Source of the DNA: Cryptomeria japonica
Taxonomy: Eukaryota; Streptophyta; Pinopsida; Cupressales; Cupressaceae
Assembly: GCF_030272615.1 (NCBI RefSeq)
Contig: NC_081414.1
Span: 657,154,292-657,218,291 of the forward strand
Direction of reading: 5' to 3'
Length of the DNA: 64,000 bases
The notes under the pieces were generated by a model, which saw nothing but the letters and a program-made list of their open reading frames with translations, ran no database searches and was not told the DNA's origin. Position numbers and translations under genes: made by a program. Of the stretch, positions 46,107 through 57,239 are shown one piece after another (position 1 is the stretch's first letter; every line of letters begins with the position of its first letter).

Positions 46107-47523
46107 ATTTAGATGTTGATATTTGCAAACAATCCTAGAGATTTGTGTCACCTAGTAAGGTATATGTTTTATTGTTGTAAATGAATTTAAATTTCTTATG
46201 CAATGTGGAGGGGATAGCTTGCATGCTATGAATCCAAGGTCTCCCTAATAACAAGTTATATGTCAAATCTCTAGACATTACATGGATAGGAGTGGGAAAA
46301 GTAATAGGACCTACCCTAATGGGCAAGGTGATGATACCTAGTGAAGGTTTAGCAACATTATCGAAGCCTCATATAGTAAGAGAATTAGGCTTAATAAGAG
46401 ATGTATCAACATTGATCTCATGCAACAGGTTAATGATACAAACATTAAGGCCAAAACAATTATCCACTAATGTTTGTCTTATTGCACTATCATTTATGAT
46501 GACCACAATCATTAAACGATCATATTGATGTTGAATCTCACTAGTAGGTAACTCATCTTGTGTAAACACAATTTGAGCTTTAGGAGATGTGATAGAATCA
46601 ATGAAGGAAGCCATGTTATTAGATGTCACTACAGATAGGACATCCAAAGTTTCTATGGCATCTTGTAACATTCCATGATGGGTTGAGGAAGTTTGAATCA
46701 AATACGAAAGGGATGTCTTGGCAGGAGTATCTTTAAGTTGATTAATGAGATCATATTCCTTGGCAAGAGTTTGTGAGATGTAGGGTGCTTGAGAAAGAAT
46801 AGGTTGAAGATGGGGAAGAGAAGTTGGGATAATCGAAGGAGGATTAGGTTGCCTATTGTTTCTTTTGTTATAGGTATGGGAAACTGCATGATGACTCTCA
46901 TTAGTTAATTATTTAGCATAACTATAAGGACTCTTATTGTGATTTCTTCCTTGCACAGTAATGATAGGTTTATTAGGAATGCTAAAGGAGTCATGACTAT
47001 ATACACCTTGAACCATGAAAATAGGTTGATTAGGGAGAGATGATGTTGAGGAAGGATAAGAACCTTGGACCATAAAAAGAGGGTTTCTTTGTTCATTCAC
47101 ATTTATCATATTGATCATCCTTTTAGATGTATTTTTTTTGTTTGAAGATTTAGGAAAAGATATAAAGTCATCAAGGGCATCATCCAACAAAGTATGGTCA
47201 TATCGGCTGAAAGGTTTATCTTTTGATTCAAAAGCAGACATATCCTCATAAAGGGAATTTTTGTAAGCGACCATGTCACTAGATATAGTGGAGGAGTTGA
47301 TAGGAATTTACCCATGAGAGGATTCATTCAACTCATCTTTATTATCACCACGAAATGGCATAGTAAAAAGGTTAATTAGTTTTTGGCAAAATGAGGGTTT
47401 AGAAGGCTTAGGGTTCAAAAACTCTTCTAGAGCTTCATCTAATTCATCCTGAATAAACTCAAAATCAACATATTTGCATACATCATCAAAAGCATGAACA
47501 TCTTGAAAATAAATATCTAACAT
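46107..47523 (-). pseudogene. Gag-pro, copy 2
   Basis: It begins MLDIYFQDVHAFDDVCKYVD at 47523 and continues in broken frames through SLYEDMSAFESKDKP and three VQG repeats (NPLFMVQG, QPIFMVQG, KPIITVQG), to the protease LVDNCFGLNVC (46701-46369; the active-site Gly is Cys here) and GRPWIHSMQAIPSTLH (46326-46135). It lacks capsid and zinc-knuckle features. Copy 1 is offset by about 1,680 bp. Confidence 0.7.
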
Positions 47524-47697
47524 TTTGATATGGAAATTGAATGAAATTTAAATACACAATGCAACCAAATAAAGGAAATCCCTTTTTTTTTCTTGAATTT
47601 TTCAACTTTTTGTTTTGGAATTTTATGTTTATAAATAAAAAAGATAAGATACTAAATATAGATCTAAAAATGAAATGCAATGAAAATAAAATTGAAA

Positions 47698-47715
47698 TTC
47701 ACGTTGGGTTCACCA
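47698..47715 (-). other. Primer-binding site of element B
   Basis: TTCACGTTGGGTTCACCA has a single C-to-T change, at a CpG, relative to the site of element A. It directly adjoins LTR sequence. Confidence 0.75.
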
Positions 47716-48112
47716 AAATGTCTAAGGGAAAAAGTGACAAAGCAAACAAGTCCTAATCCCACTCTCCTGTACACAATGTGGAATATGAAAGAGCCTAGGG
47801 AGCTAACAAAATTTAAATACTTCTTGTGAGGAAGAGAGAGCCAAGGATTACCTCTTAGGGTTTCTATTCCTTTTCTACAAATGAGGGGAAGAAGTGATGC
47901 AAGAGTGCAGATTTCAATGATTTAACCTAGAATACAAGTATGCATAAACAACCCTAATCTGAAGATGTGAAAATAAGAACAACTGATATGCTACTAAAGA
48001 GTACAGATTAAGAGGAAAATTTAGAGGTGCACCTATGTTTGAAATCTAAGCCAAAATTTCCAGGACCAGGGTGTTGTGCCACTATCCTGATTCTACAGAC
48101 CTGAAGTTGTAC
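47716..48112 (-). repeat. Truncated 5' LTR of element B
   Basis: It aligns with the first roughly 400 bp (plus-strand order) of LTR B at 32084. The match stops at GTTGTAC and a C-type LTR fragment follows. Confidence 0.75.
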
Positions 48113-48471
48113 CAAAGTGACAGGAATTCTAGTCTCGACATTTTAGGATGGCCTTTTAGGAACAAATCCGAACACCCTCATATTTCTCATATCCAAGTTT
48201 GTGGCTCTATCTGATGATTGTAGTTCATTTTTTATGCATAATTAGTTGAAGTTCAACACATTTACCCTAAATTCAGCATTTTCACAATTCAACTTAAAAG
48301 AGGGTATTAAAACCTAATCTAGTGAATCCAATAGGAATTCCTAGCCCTATCCTTGTTGATTTAGGGATAGATCTATAGGTTTCACCCCTCTTTAATGTAA
48401 TTTCTTTCTAAGTAAAACTCAAGGGTTTTACTATATCATTTGGTGAAACCTTAATTTTTCAGCACATCACA
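48113..48471 (+). repeat. C-type LTR end fragment
   Basis: It aligns with 29040-29299, including CCAATAGGAATTCCTAGCCC and TATATCATTTGGTGAAACC, and ends CACATCACA. No primer site follows, so it is a 3' LTR end or a remnant. It could be the distal end of element C beyond the nested B. Confidence 0.65.
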
Positions 48472-48489
48472 GAGAGAAAAAGGCATGCC

Positions 48490-49702
48490 AAGAAGGGGAA
48501 GTTTGATGAATTGACAAGAGTATAGGGAAAAGGTGAATATGGGTGAATGATATATCAAGATGGATAAACCTACAAGTTTAAATGTCCAACAACTTGCATA
48601 GAGATAGGATTTGATTATAAAATACCTCAAAATTACAACTTATTTTACTTCTTGTAACTATTAGAACATGGTGAATGATACAAGGTAAATACTTACAAAA
48701 AGTTGACTCACATGAGATATCAACTTAGACTATCTCATAGTGTTTATAAGTGATGAATTTAAACTAATTAATAAATATATAATGCAAGGGACAAGAAAAA
48801 TGGAATTACACATTGAAGTCCCAACAAGGGTAATAAAAATAACAATTCAATATCATAACACTTAGGAGTTATTAGATATAGTTAAAATAGAAGTGATTCT
48901 CATATACAGATTCTACTCATGTGATAATAAATTATCTCAAATATTTATCAAGGGCACTATTGGCATCAAATGTTAAGAAACAAGGAGTTAGAAAGCTCAT
49001 AAGTAATTTATTTACAACATAATAGATCCATGGTATATATTGACCATCTTTGATATCATCATTACCTTTCCTATTGGTTCTTACTTCTACTCTATTTTCT
49101 TGTTAATTCCTATTATGAATTAGTAGATATAAGATAGAGGATGGATGGTTGATAAGAAAAAGTTTAAGGCCATTTTGATGTGTATATGAATCATGGGTGT
49201 GAGAACTATTAGCATATTCATGGGAATAGATGGGTGTTGGATGTGTGTTGTGATAAGATGGATAGTGGTGGATGAGATAGCCATGAAGGTAATATAGAAG
49301 AAGATGGGAAATTGGTGTAAGGATAAACAATGGATAGAGTGTAATAGTGTAGGTACAATCGAACTACTACAAGGTTATAAAATATTAGTTGGAGTAATGT
49401 TGAGTATGGTCTAATTGTAGTGTTGGCTAGATTTAGAAGGTTTTGAGGTAATACAAATATGATTTCAATGATTTCTAGACTCATATATCCATTATATAAA
49501 ATGTAAAGAGACCTAATTCGTGTCTAATATGCTTAAAAAAACTATAATAGTGTAAAATTTTATAAAATTAAAAGGTAGATTGTTGAGAATAGGATAATTT
49601 CATATTATTATAAAAATATATGATGGAACCTAGTAGTGCAAGAAAAAAAATGAGACGCTATATAAACAAGGTAAAATTACGACATAAGAGTGTGAATCAT
49701 AA
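48490..49702. repeat. Segment duplicated at 51765-53165 (copy 1)
   Basis: Shared blocks include GATGGATAAACCTACAAGT, TATTATAAAAATATATGATG and the ATGAAGGTAATATAGAAG region. No ORF is convincing; two minus frames at 49103-49484 are low complexity. Confidence 0.7.
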
Positions 49703-50049
49703 TCAAATTAGATTCAAATGAGATAAAGAAGATGACTTAAGTGAGAGTAAAGAATGCGAAATTTAAAATAAAAATCTATAAGAGAATTAGGAATTCTAAT
49801 ATATAATGTAATGGGTGGATATATAAGAATGTATATAATTTAGTATAATTTAATTTATACTTATTGCACAATGCATATCCGGGTTCTCCCTTTTTATTGC
49901 CTCACATAGAGGTTTACTACATATAACATAATATTAAACCTTTGATTATGGTCAATGTTTTGTGTCATCACATAGAAGAGGAAGATGTAGTATATCCTTT
50001 AAACAAAGTAGATGAAGCAATTTTAGTACTAATAGTTGTTTAGGATGAA
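49703..50049. other. Spacer between duplicated segment and LTR E
   Basis: AT-rich. No primer-binding site is recognisable at the LTR edge, so the LTR start may be truncated. Confidence 0.4.
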
Positions 50050-51683
50050 CATGGAGCAAGGAAAGATTAGGGTTAAGATCCAATTTAACACAAACATTAG
50101 AATATGAAGCCACAAAGATGTGAATGAATTTGACTAACTCTTGACAAAGAGAGTCAAATGGTACTCTCGGGATTCTATTTGTTTTCTTCTTTGGAAAGTG
50201 TATGGATTTGAAATGATATTCAACTAAGATCTATATATGATGCAAATGAAAACCTAAAATACTATAACAAATTAATGCAAAGAAAAAAAACTTCACAAAA
50301 AGTATAGAAATGAACATTAAATATAGAGGTGCACCTGTTACTAAAATCTAGGGCCAAATTCATTTGATCGGGTCACCCAAAGTGGTCTAGTCTTCTAACG
50401 TTTGCACATAGACTCAACTAATACCTTCTAATACCTTATACTCTACTCACCCTAAATTTGGTGTAGATTTCTAAGGACTAGGATTCCTGGAGTACCATGG
50501 TCTTTGATAGGGGAGCCTGAAGTGCCCTAATCTAGGGCATTTTTGTCCTAATTTACGGTAGTAGTTTGTATCTGTCTATGGATCTCATATCTTTTTCATA
50601 AACCTCTAGTTGCACCTGCAAAATAGAAAGAGGGTAGGGAGGCACAATTATATAAAGGTTTTCCTTGCTTAACCACCTATTTTGGTGATTTCCACCTCAA
50701 CAAATTGTTAGTATTGAAATTGGAATAGTGTGTGTTCTCTTGAACCTTAAGTGTGTCTAAGATTTCTATGAGCTAAAGTGCATAAATGAAATCTAGACTC
50801 TACTCAAATATATTCAAGAGAAACCCTAAATGATATGATTTGAATGTAATAACATATTAATCACATAACCTAAACATAAAAATGTAGATCTAAAGCTTAA
50901 TGAAATAAATATGGAGAACAACATGAAACCATACCAAATCCCTTAAGAAGAGGTACAAGACAATAATCAGTCAATAATTTTGTATTTTCATCCAATATCT
51001 CTTGAAGCTTCTATTGTTGATGAATGTTGATAAAGATTTGGTGATGAATATTTTTTAGATCTGAAATTCCTCCTAAAAGTAGCACAATTACTTCATAGGG
51101 ATATCTTGAATTTTCACCTTTAATTGATAATTTTAGATAGATATCACAAATGAGGAAAAATTTGCTATGTATATGAGTTTCCAAGTTTAATTTGATGGAT
51201 AGTTGACTTAGATTTTTTTATTTTTTTTGCATAGAGCTAGATTTGAATAGGATATGACTACCTTATTATCCTCCCATAGTTGATAGAGAAATTTGTCAGA
51301 TTGGGATGCTCGGGGTGCACCCGTCCCAACAATTTTAGGCCAACTTCTTAGGGGTGCAAGATAATAGGATCTTAATGCCAATAAAAAGTTTGTGTGACAA
51401 CACATAATGTTTAGGTAAGGAAAACATGTTTTGATATTAAAATAGGGTAGGATATATGATAAATCAAGATGATTAAAAGATAAAGGGTATATTTAAAATG
51501 AAGGAGCCAAATGAGAGTGTGATGAGGTTAACATCAAGAAAGGGCTCATATTTTAAAATAATTATTGATTAGATGCATATGAGATTCCTATAATGCATAG
51601 TATAATGGAACATATTAGAATGAGTGCTAATAGAGCATGGAATTGGACACCCTAATTGAAGTTGTATAATTTATGATGCGACA
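50050..51683 (-). repeat. LTR E
   Basis: It is related to LTRs A and B: AGAGGTGCACCTGTTACTAA, GGTGATTTCCACCTCAACAA, and the inner end ATTTATGATGCGACA. It is more diverged than B. The left edge is approximate. Confidence 0.65.
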
Positions 51684-51699
51684 TTTAGACCCCACTTTA
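51684..51699 (-). other. Polypurine tract of LTR E
   Basis: TAAAGTGGGGTCTAAA on the minus strand, one change from the tracts of B and D. Confidence 0.65.
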
Positions 51700-51764
51700 G
51701 CAGTCATATAACACTATATGCATATGCAAGTTACAATGCAAAAAAGTAAACATTCATGTAATAA

Positions 51765-53165
51765 ATGTAATGAATTGATAAGGATGAAGGGAAAGAGTGA
51801 GGATAGGTGAATAGCATATTGAGACGGATAAACCTACAAGTATGAAAGTCCAACAACCTACATAGACTAGGGATTTTACTGGATAATACCTCAAACATAG
51901 AAATTTTTGGATTTCTTTCAACTATTATTAAAGGAAGAATGATGCAAGGAAATACTTAGAAAAAATTGACTTATGGGACAATAATTTAGACTATCTAAAA
52001 TTAGTTACAGTGATGATTTTAAAAGAGTGAAGATACATAGTAGGGAGGGGACTCAAGAAAAATTAAATTAAACATTTGAGTCCCAACTTGAGGGTAGTAA
52101 AAAAACCATTCTATAGCATAACCCTTAAATACTTATTAGAAATAGTTGACATAGAAGTTATCCTCATATAAAAATTATACTTGTGTGATAATAAATAACC
52201 TTAAATATGTATCAAGTTCACCCTTGGCATTATATATGAAGAAAGAAGGTGCCACAAATATCATACGTAGTGGATGTACAACAATATTATCATAAGCCCA
52301 TGGATTATATTGAGCATATTTTAATTCTTTTTCACCTTTCCTATTGGTTCTTAGTTCTACTATTTTTTCCTAATTCATGTTATGAATTAACACATCTAGG
52401 GTAGAGGATGAATGGTTGATAAGACAAGGTTGATAGAAATTATGGTGTGTATATGGATGGTTGTGATAATTATGAGGGATGAAAGAGGTAACATGTTAGG
52501 AAAGAGAAATGGAAGAGTAAGGATAATGAAGCATGTGCATGGGAATATATAGATGGAGGATGGATGGGTATGATAAATGTGAGGGATGAAAGAAGTAATA
52601 AGTTAATAAAGAGACATAATAGGAAGGATGGTGAAATTTATGCATGGGAATGGATAAAGTGGTAGAGCAAGGAATATACATTATAGGAGAAATGATTGTA
52701 GATGTAGGAATGCAATGACCAAGAATGTTGTGACTAGAAAGATAATGATGCATTAGATAGGCATGAAGGTAATATAGAAGGTGAGATATAGGAGGAAGGA
52801 TAAACAAGGTATGGTGTGTGCTAGTGTAGATGGAAGAATTACTATGAAGTTAGAAACTAGTAGGAGTAATGTAGAATACGGGCTAATGATAGTATTGCCC
52901 TAATATAGAAGGTTTTAAGGTACCACAAATATGGATCATTTATAGTCTCATATAACCATTATATCAACTTAAATAGTTCTAAATCATGTCTAAGATACTT
53001 AAATAAGACATTAAAGTATGAAATATAACAAAATAAAAAAGGTAAATTTTTGAGAATAAGATAATTAAGTGTTATTATAAAAATATATGATGGAACCAGA
53101 CATTAGGAATAGGCAGTAAGAGGTTATATAAAGAAAACAAAAATGGGAGATAAGAGTGATTGAAC
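51765..53165. repeat. Segment duplicated at 48490-49702 (copy 2)
   Basis: It lies on the internal side of LTR E. It is longer than copy 1 because of an internal duplication near 52450-52640 (GTGAGGGATGAAAGAAGTAA and GTGATAATTATGAGGGATG). No gene is visible. Confidence 0.7.
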
Positions 53166-53360
53166 ACTTAATACCTACTATATTATTATTTTTTAATTTT
53201 TTGTTATTAAGGACTAGAAACATTTAAAAATACCATAAGGATGTTGTCAAATCACTAGAGACAAGTTCTCCTAGGGGCAAGTGCACAAAGCTATGTCCAC
53301 TTAGTGTTGAATTTTTACACTTGGAAAATAATGACAAATCACACAGACCACATGAGAAAT
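53166..53360. other. Short AT-rich spacer
   Basis: Nothing recognisable. Confidence 0.4.
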
Positions 53361-53490
53361 GAAATGGGATCCTGTTTCACATCGAGATCCCGAGCCAAAA
53401 TTTGAAACGGGATCCCATTTAGTGTCAGGATCTCGAGCCTAGATCTAAGAAACGAGATCTCCTTTCAAAAACAAAATGGGATCCCGTTTC
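53361..53490. repeat. Inverted repeats built on GGGATCCC
   Basis: GAAACGGGATCCCATTT (53404-53420) and AAATGGGATCCCGTTTC (53474-53490) are exact reverse complements over 17 bp. A near-palindrome GAAATGGGATCCTGTTTC lies at 53361-53378, and related GAGATCCCGAGC and GGATCTCGAGCC pieces lie between them. Confidence 0.75.
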
Positions 53491-53546
53491 CCTTTTTTTA
53501 ATTTTATTTTTAAGTTTTTTTTTGAAGAAAAAAACAAGCTATATAT

Positions 53547-53630
53547 ACATGAAATATAACATTTAAGTATAAGTCACATTTCTCTTTGTCTTTTTTTAAC
53601 TTTCTTTTACTTTAAGTTATATTTCATGTA
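53547..53630. other. Hairpin with exact 14-bp arms
   Basis: ACATGAAATATAAC near 53549 and GTTATATTTCATGT near 53616 are exact reverse complements, separated by about 55 bp of T-rich sequence. Confidence 0.6.
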
Positions 53631-53636
53631 AATATT

Positions 53637-54000
53637 GGGAGGATGTTTGAGAGTGGTTTCAAATCTCTAGGAGTTATAATGCAAATTCTAGATTTTAGAA
53701 GATCTTATAAAATTTTAGACTTGAGTCAAATTTCAGTAATCAACAATTCAATATTTGGTAACTTTTTTTATGTCAATCTCTTAATCTTCCTTGAGCTCTA
53801 GACTCATCTCCCTCCATATCTATATTGGCAAGATTTTTGAGAGTGATTTCAAATCTCCAGGAGTGATTTTTGCAAATTCTAGATTTTAGAAGATCTTATA
53901 AATTTTTATACTTAGTCAAATTTTAGTAATCAGCAGGCTCCTATCAGCATTTTGTAGCTCTCTTTATCTTTCTTGATCTCTAGACTCATCTCTCTCCATA
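53637..54000. repeat. Direct duplication, about 186-bp unit
   Basis: GAGAGTGGTTTCAAATCTC... and GAGAGTGATTTCAAATCTC... begin near 53650 and 53837. Both run through TCTAGATTTTAGAAGATCTT and end near CTCTAGACTCATCTC. Confidence 0.8.
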
Positions 54001-54135
54001 GTACTCTTCCTCTATCCCCTCTCTACATCTATATCTTACCTTTTTCTCTCTCACATCCCTAATTCTCTACTATCTGTCTCCTCTCTCTCTACACACCTCC
54101 CCTCACACCATGCCTATCACTATTTTTCTACATAT

Positions 54136-54195
<60 letters not shown>

Positions 54196-54258
54196 GTACC
54201 TTTGTTACTCTCCCTACCAAGATATCTTTCTCTACATACATCTCTCTTCCACTCGAGA

Positions 54259-54330
<72 letters not shown>

Positions 54331-54800
54331 ACCCTCCCTCATTCCCTCTCTACTTTTATGTCTACTCTATCTCCACTCTACCTCTCTCTCACATACTTCA
54401 CTCTCTACTATCTATCTCATCTCTCACTACACTTCCTCTTACTCCCTACCTACCTTTATTTCTCTACATATACTATATAAATCTCTCTACATACCTTTCA
54501 GTCCCTCCCTATTAACATCTCTCTCTCCCTCTATCTCTTCACCCTTCCCTCATTCCCTCTCTAATTTTATGTCCCTTATATCCCCTCTCTACCTCTCTAT
54601 CTCACTTTGTCCCCTCTCTCCCAAAATCTAAAACTATGTCTCTACCTCTTTCTCACATCCTTAACTCTTAACTCTTTATCTCCGCTCTCTCTATACACCT
54701 CCCCCTACCCCCTACCTACCTACATTTTTCTATATATCTCTCTATCTCTCTCTAAACATTTCACCTCTCTCTTACAACCAACTTGTCTTTCTCTACAAAT
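54000..54800 (+). repeat. Pyrimidine-rich tract with (CT)n arrays
   Basis: Uninterrupted (CT)n runs are at 54139-54193 and 54260-54329, embedded in CTCTAC/CTCTCT-rich text. Frames through it are Ser-Leu repeats and not real genes. Confidence 0.9.
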
Positions 54801-55971
54801 CTCATAATAGGTCCTACTAAGGGCTCTTATGTCATAATAGGTCCTAGTAAGAGGTATAATGTCATAATAGGTCCTCTTAAGGGATCTTATGACATAATAG
54901 GTTGTATTATGACATAATAGGCCATATTATGACATAATAGGTCGCATTCTGTCATAATAGGACCTATTATGTCACAATGGGACCTATTATGACATAATAG
55001 GTCATACTATGACATTATAGGTCCTATTATGTCACAATAGGCCCTATTATGACATAATACCCCTTAATAGGTCCTAGTAAGGGGTATAAAGTCATAATAG
55101 GTCCTCTTAAGGGGTTTCATGATATAATATGACCTATGGTGTCATAATAGGACCTATGATGACATAATAGGACCTATTACATCATCATAGATCCTATTAT
55201 GTCATTTTTAGTCCTATTATGACATAATACCCTTTAATAGGTCGTACTAAGGGGTATAATGTCATAATAGGTCCTCTTAAGGGGTCTTATGACATTATAG
55301 ACCCTATTATGACATAATAGGTCCTATTATGTGATAATTGATCCTATTATGTCATAATAGGTCCTACTAAGGGATCTTATGTCATAATAGGTCCTAGTAA
55401 GAGGTATAATGTCATCATAGGTCCTCTTAAGGGGTCTTATGACATAACAGGACCTATTATGACATAATAGGTCGTATTATGTCACATTATGACCTATTAT
55501 GACACAAAAGGACCTATTATGTCACAATGGGACCTATTATGACATAATAGGTCATATTATGACATAATAGGTCATATTATGACATTATAGGTCCTATTAT
55601 GTCACAATAGGTCCCGTTATGACATAATACCCCTTAACTCTCTTTGAACATACCATCTCTCTCTCCCAACCAACTTATCTTTCTCTACATATGTCATAAT
55701 AGGTCCTACTCAGGGGTCTTATGCCATAGTAGGTTCTATTAAGAGGTATAATTTCATAATAGGTCATATTATGTCATAATAGGACCTATTATGTTACAAT
55801 GAGACCTATTATGACATAATAGGTTCTATTATGACATTCTAGGTCCTATAATGTAACAGTAGGTCCTATTATGACATAATACCCCTTAACATGTCCCAGT
55901 AAGGGGTATAAAGTCATAATAGGTCCTCTTAAGTGGTTTTATGACATAATATGACCTATGATGTTATAATA
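54745..55971. repeat. Near-palindromic satellite array
   Basis: It is built from alternating CCTATTATG and CATAATAGG units; CCTATTATGACATAATAGG is a palindrome apart from its central base. Blocks with AAGGGGTCTTATG or AAGAGGTATAATG interrupt the array. A larger period of about 892 bp is visible from AACTTGTCTTTCTCTAC (54780) and AACTTATCTTTCTCTAC (55672), each preceded by CT-rich text. The array runs into the assembly gap. Confidence 0.85.
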
Positions 55972-56471
55972 NNNNNNNNNNNNNNNNNNNNNNNNNNNNN
56001 NNNNNNNNNNNNNNNNNNNNNNNNNNNNNNNNNNNNNNNNNNNNNNNNNNNNNNNNNNNNNNNNNNNNNNNNNNNNNNNNNNNNNNNNNNNNNNNNNNNN
56101 NNNNNNNNNNNNNNNNNNNNNNNNNNNNNNNNNNNNNNNNNNNNNNNNNNNNNNNNNNNNNNNNNNNNNNNNNNNNNNNNNNNNNNNNNNNNNNNNNNNN
56201 NNNNNNNNNNNNNNNNNNNNNNNNNNNNNNNNNNNNNNNNNNNNNNNNNNNNNNNNNNNNNNNNNNNNNNNNNNNNNNNNNNNNNNNNNNNNNNNNNNNN
56301 NNNNNNNNNNNNNNNNNNNNNNNNNNNNNNNNNNNNNNNNNNNNNNNNNNNNNNNNNNNNNNNNNNNNNNNNNNNNNNNNNNNNNNNNNNNNNNNNNNNN
56401 NNNNNNNNNNNNNNNNNNNNNNNNNNNNNNNNNNNNNNNNNNNNNNNNNNNNNNNNNNNNNNNNNNNNNNN
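55972..56471. other. Assembly gap of 500 N
   Basis: Exactly 500 N, a typical arbitrary gap size. It sits at the right end of the palindromic array, so the real length may differ. Confidence 0.98.
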
Positions 56472-56479
56472 ATCAGTAT

Positions 56480-57040
56480 CAAGGGCCTTTAACACATGGG
56501 GATATTTTTTGACATATTCAACTACCATTTCTTGTGTTTCCTCATCCATATCATCTATATCCTATCTTGCATCTTCACAGTATACATCCTCAATGATTTT
56601 CTTGGCTAGTTCATGTGCATCAATACAAATCGGAAAAAAATCAGATATAAAAAAAACATAACAAATTGTAGGCATAGAGACAAAAACTAATTTTAAAAAA
56701 AACTTAAGGGCATTTCCATAGCATAGAGATATAAAGAGAAACTAAAATAGAGTTTAACCCATGAATTGTAGAAAATTAATTTTTGTTGTTGATGTATTCA
56801 TATTGCCGATTCAATCTTTATGTCAGCAAGAGTTTCCCAGTTTTTATTGGATGTCTGTTGTTCCACACTTCTATCATATTCATCAATATTAAGAGCCTTT
56901 AACACATGGGGATATTTTTTGACATGTTCACTATTTCTTGTGTTTCCTCATCCATATCATCGATATCCTATCTTGCATCTTCATAGTATACATCCTCAGC
57001 CATTTTCTTGGCTAGTTCATGTGCATCAATAAAAATCGGG
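56480..57040 (-). pseudogene. Two decayed copies of the exon module
   Basis: The copies at 56480-56620 and 56890-57030 share an in-frame TAG (before DIDDMDEETQE). The second also has a deletion that shifts the frame after TQE. The first runs leftward into the gap. Confidence 0.45.
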
Positions 57041-57239
57041 AAAAAATTAGATTTAAAAAAACATAACAAATTGTAGGCATAGAGACAAAAACTAATTATT
57101 AAAAAAACTTTAGGGCATTTCCATAGCATAGAGATATAAAGAGAAACTAAAATAGAGTTTAACCCATGAATTGTAGAAAGTTAATTTTTGTTGTTTACAT
57201 TCATATTGTCGATTCAATCTTTATGTCAAGAAGAGTTTC

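Larger units (their letters stand above)
32084..48112 (-). mobile_element. LTR retrotransposon B (Tat-like) with two internal tandem duplications
   Basis: Minus-strand order: truncated 5' LTR (48112-47716), primer site, gag-pro copy 2, 60-bp LTR end fragment, degraded primer site, gag-pro copy 1, G-patch, RT-RNase H-integrase copy II, RT-RNase H-integrase copy I, an antisense plant mobile domain gene, polypurine tract and 3' LTR (33735-32084). The integrase ends in a GPY-type module without a chromodomain, which places it in the non-chromovirus (Tat/Athila) branch. The left flank is element C, so B probably inserted into C. Confidence 0.8.

Noticed and set aside
54110-54480. Ser-Leu repeat ORFs in the CT tract
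   Set aside because: These are by-products of (CT)n microsatellite composition.
54805-55970. CRISPR array
   Set aside because: The repeats are adjacent and degenerate with no regular unique spacers, and the setting is a plant nuclear genome.
55951-56661. ORFs of 172-236 codons across the gap
   Set aside because: They consist mostly of N and are open only because the gap has no stop codons. Only 56472-56620 contains real, exon-like text.
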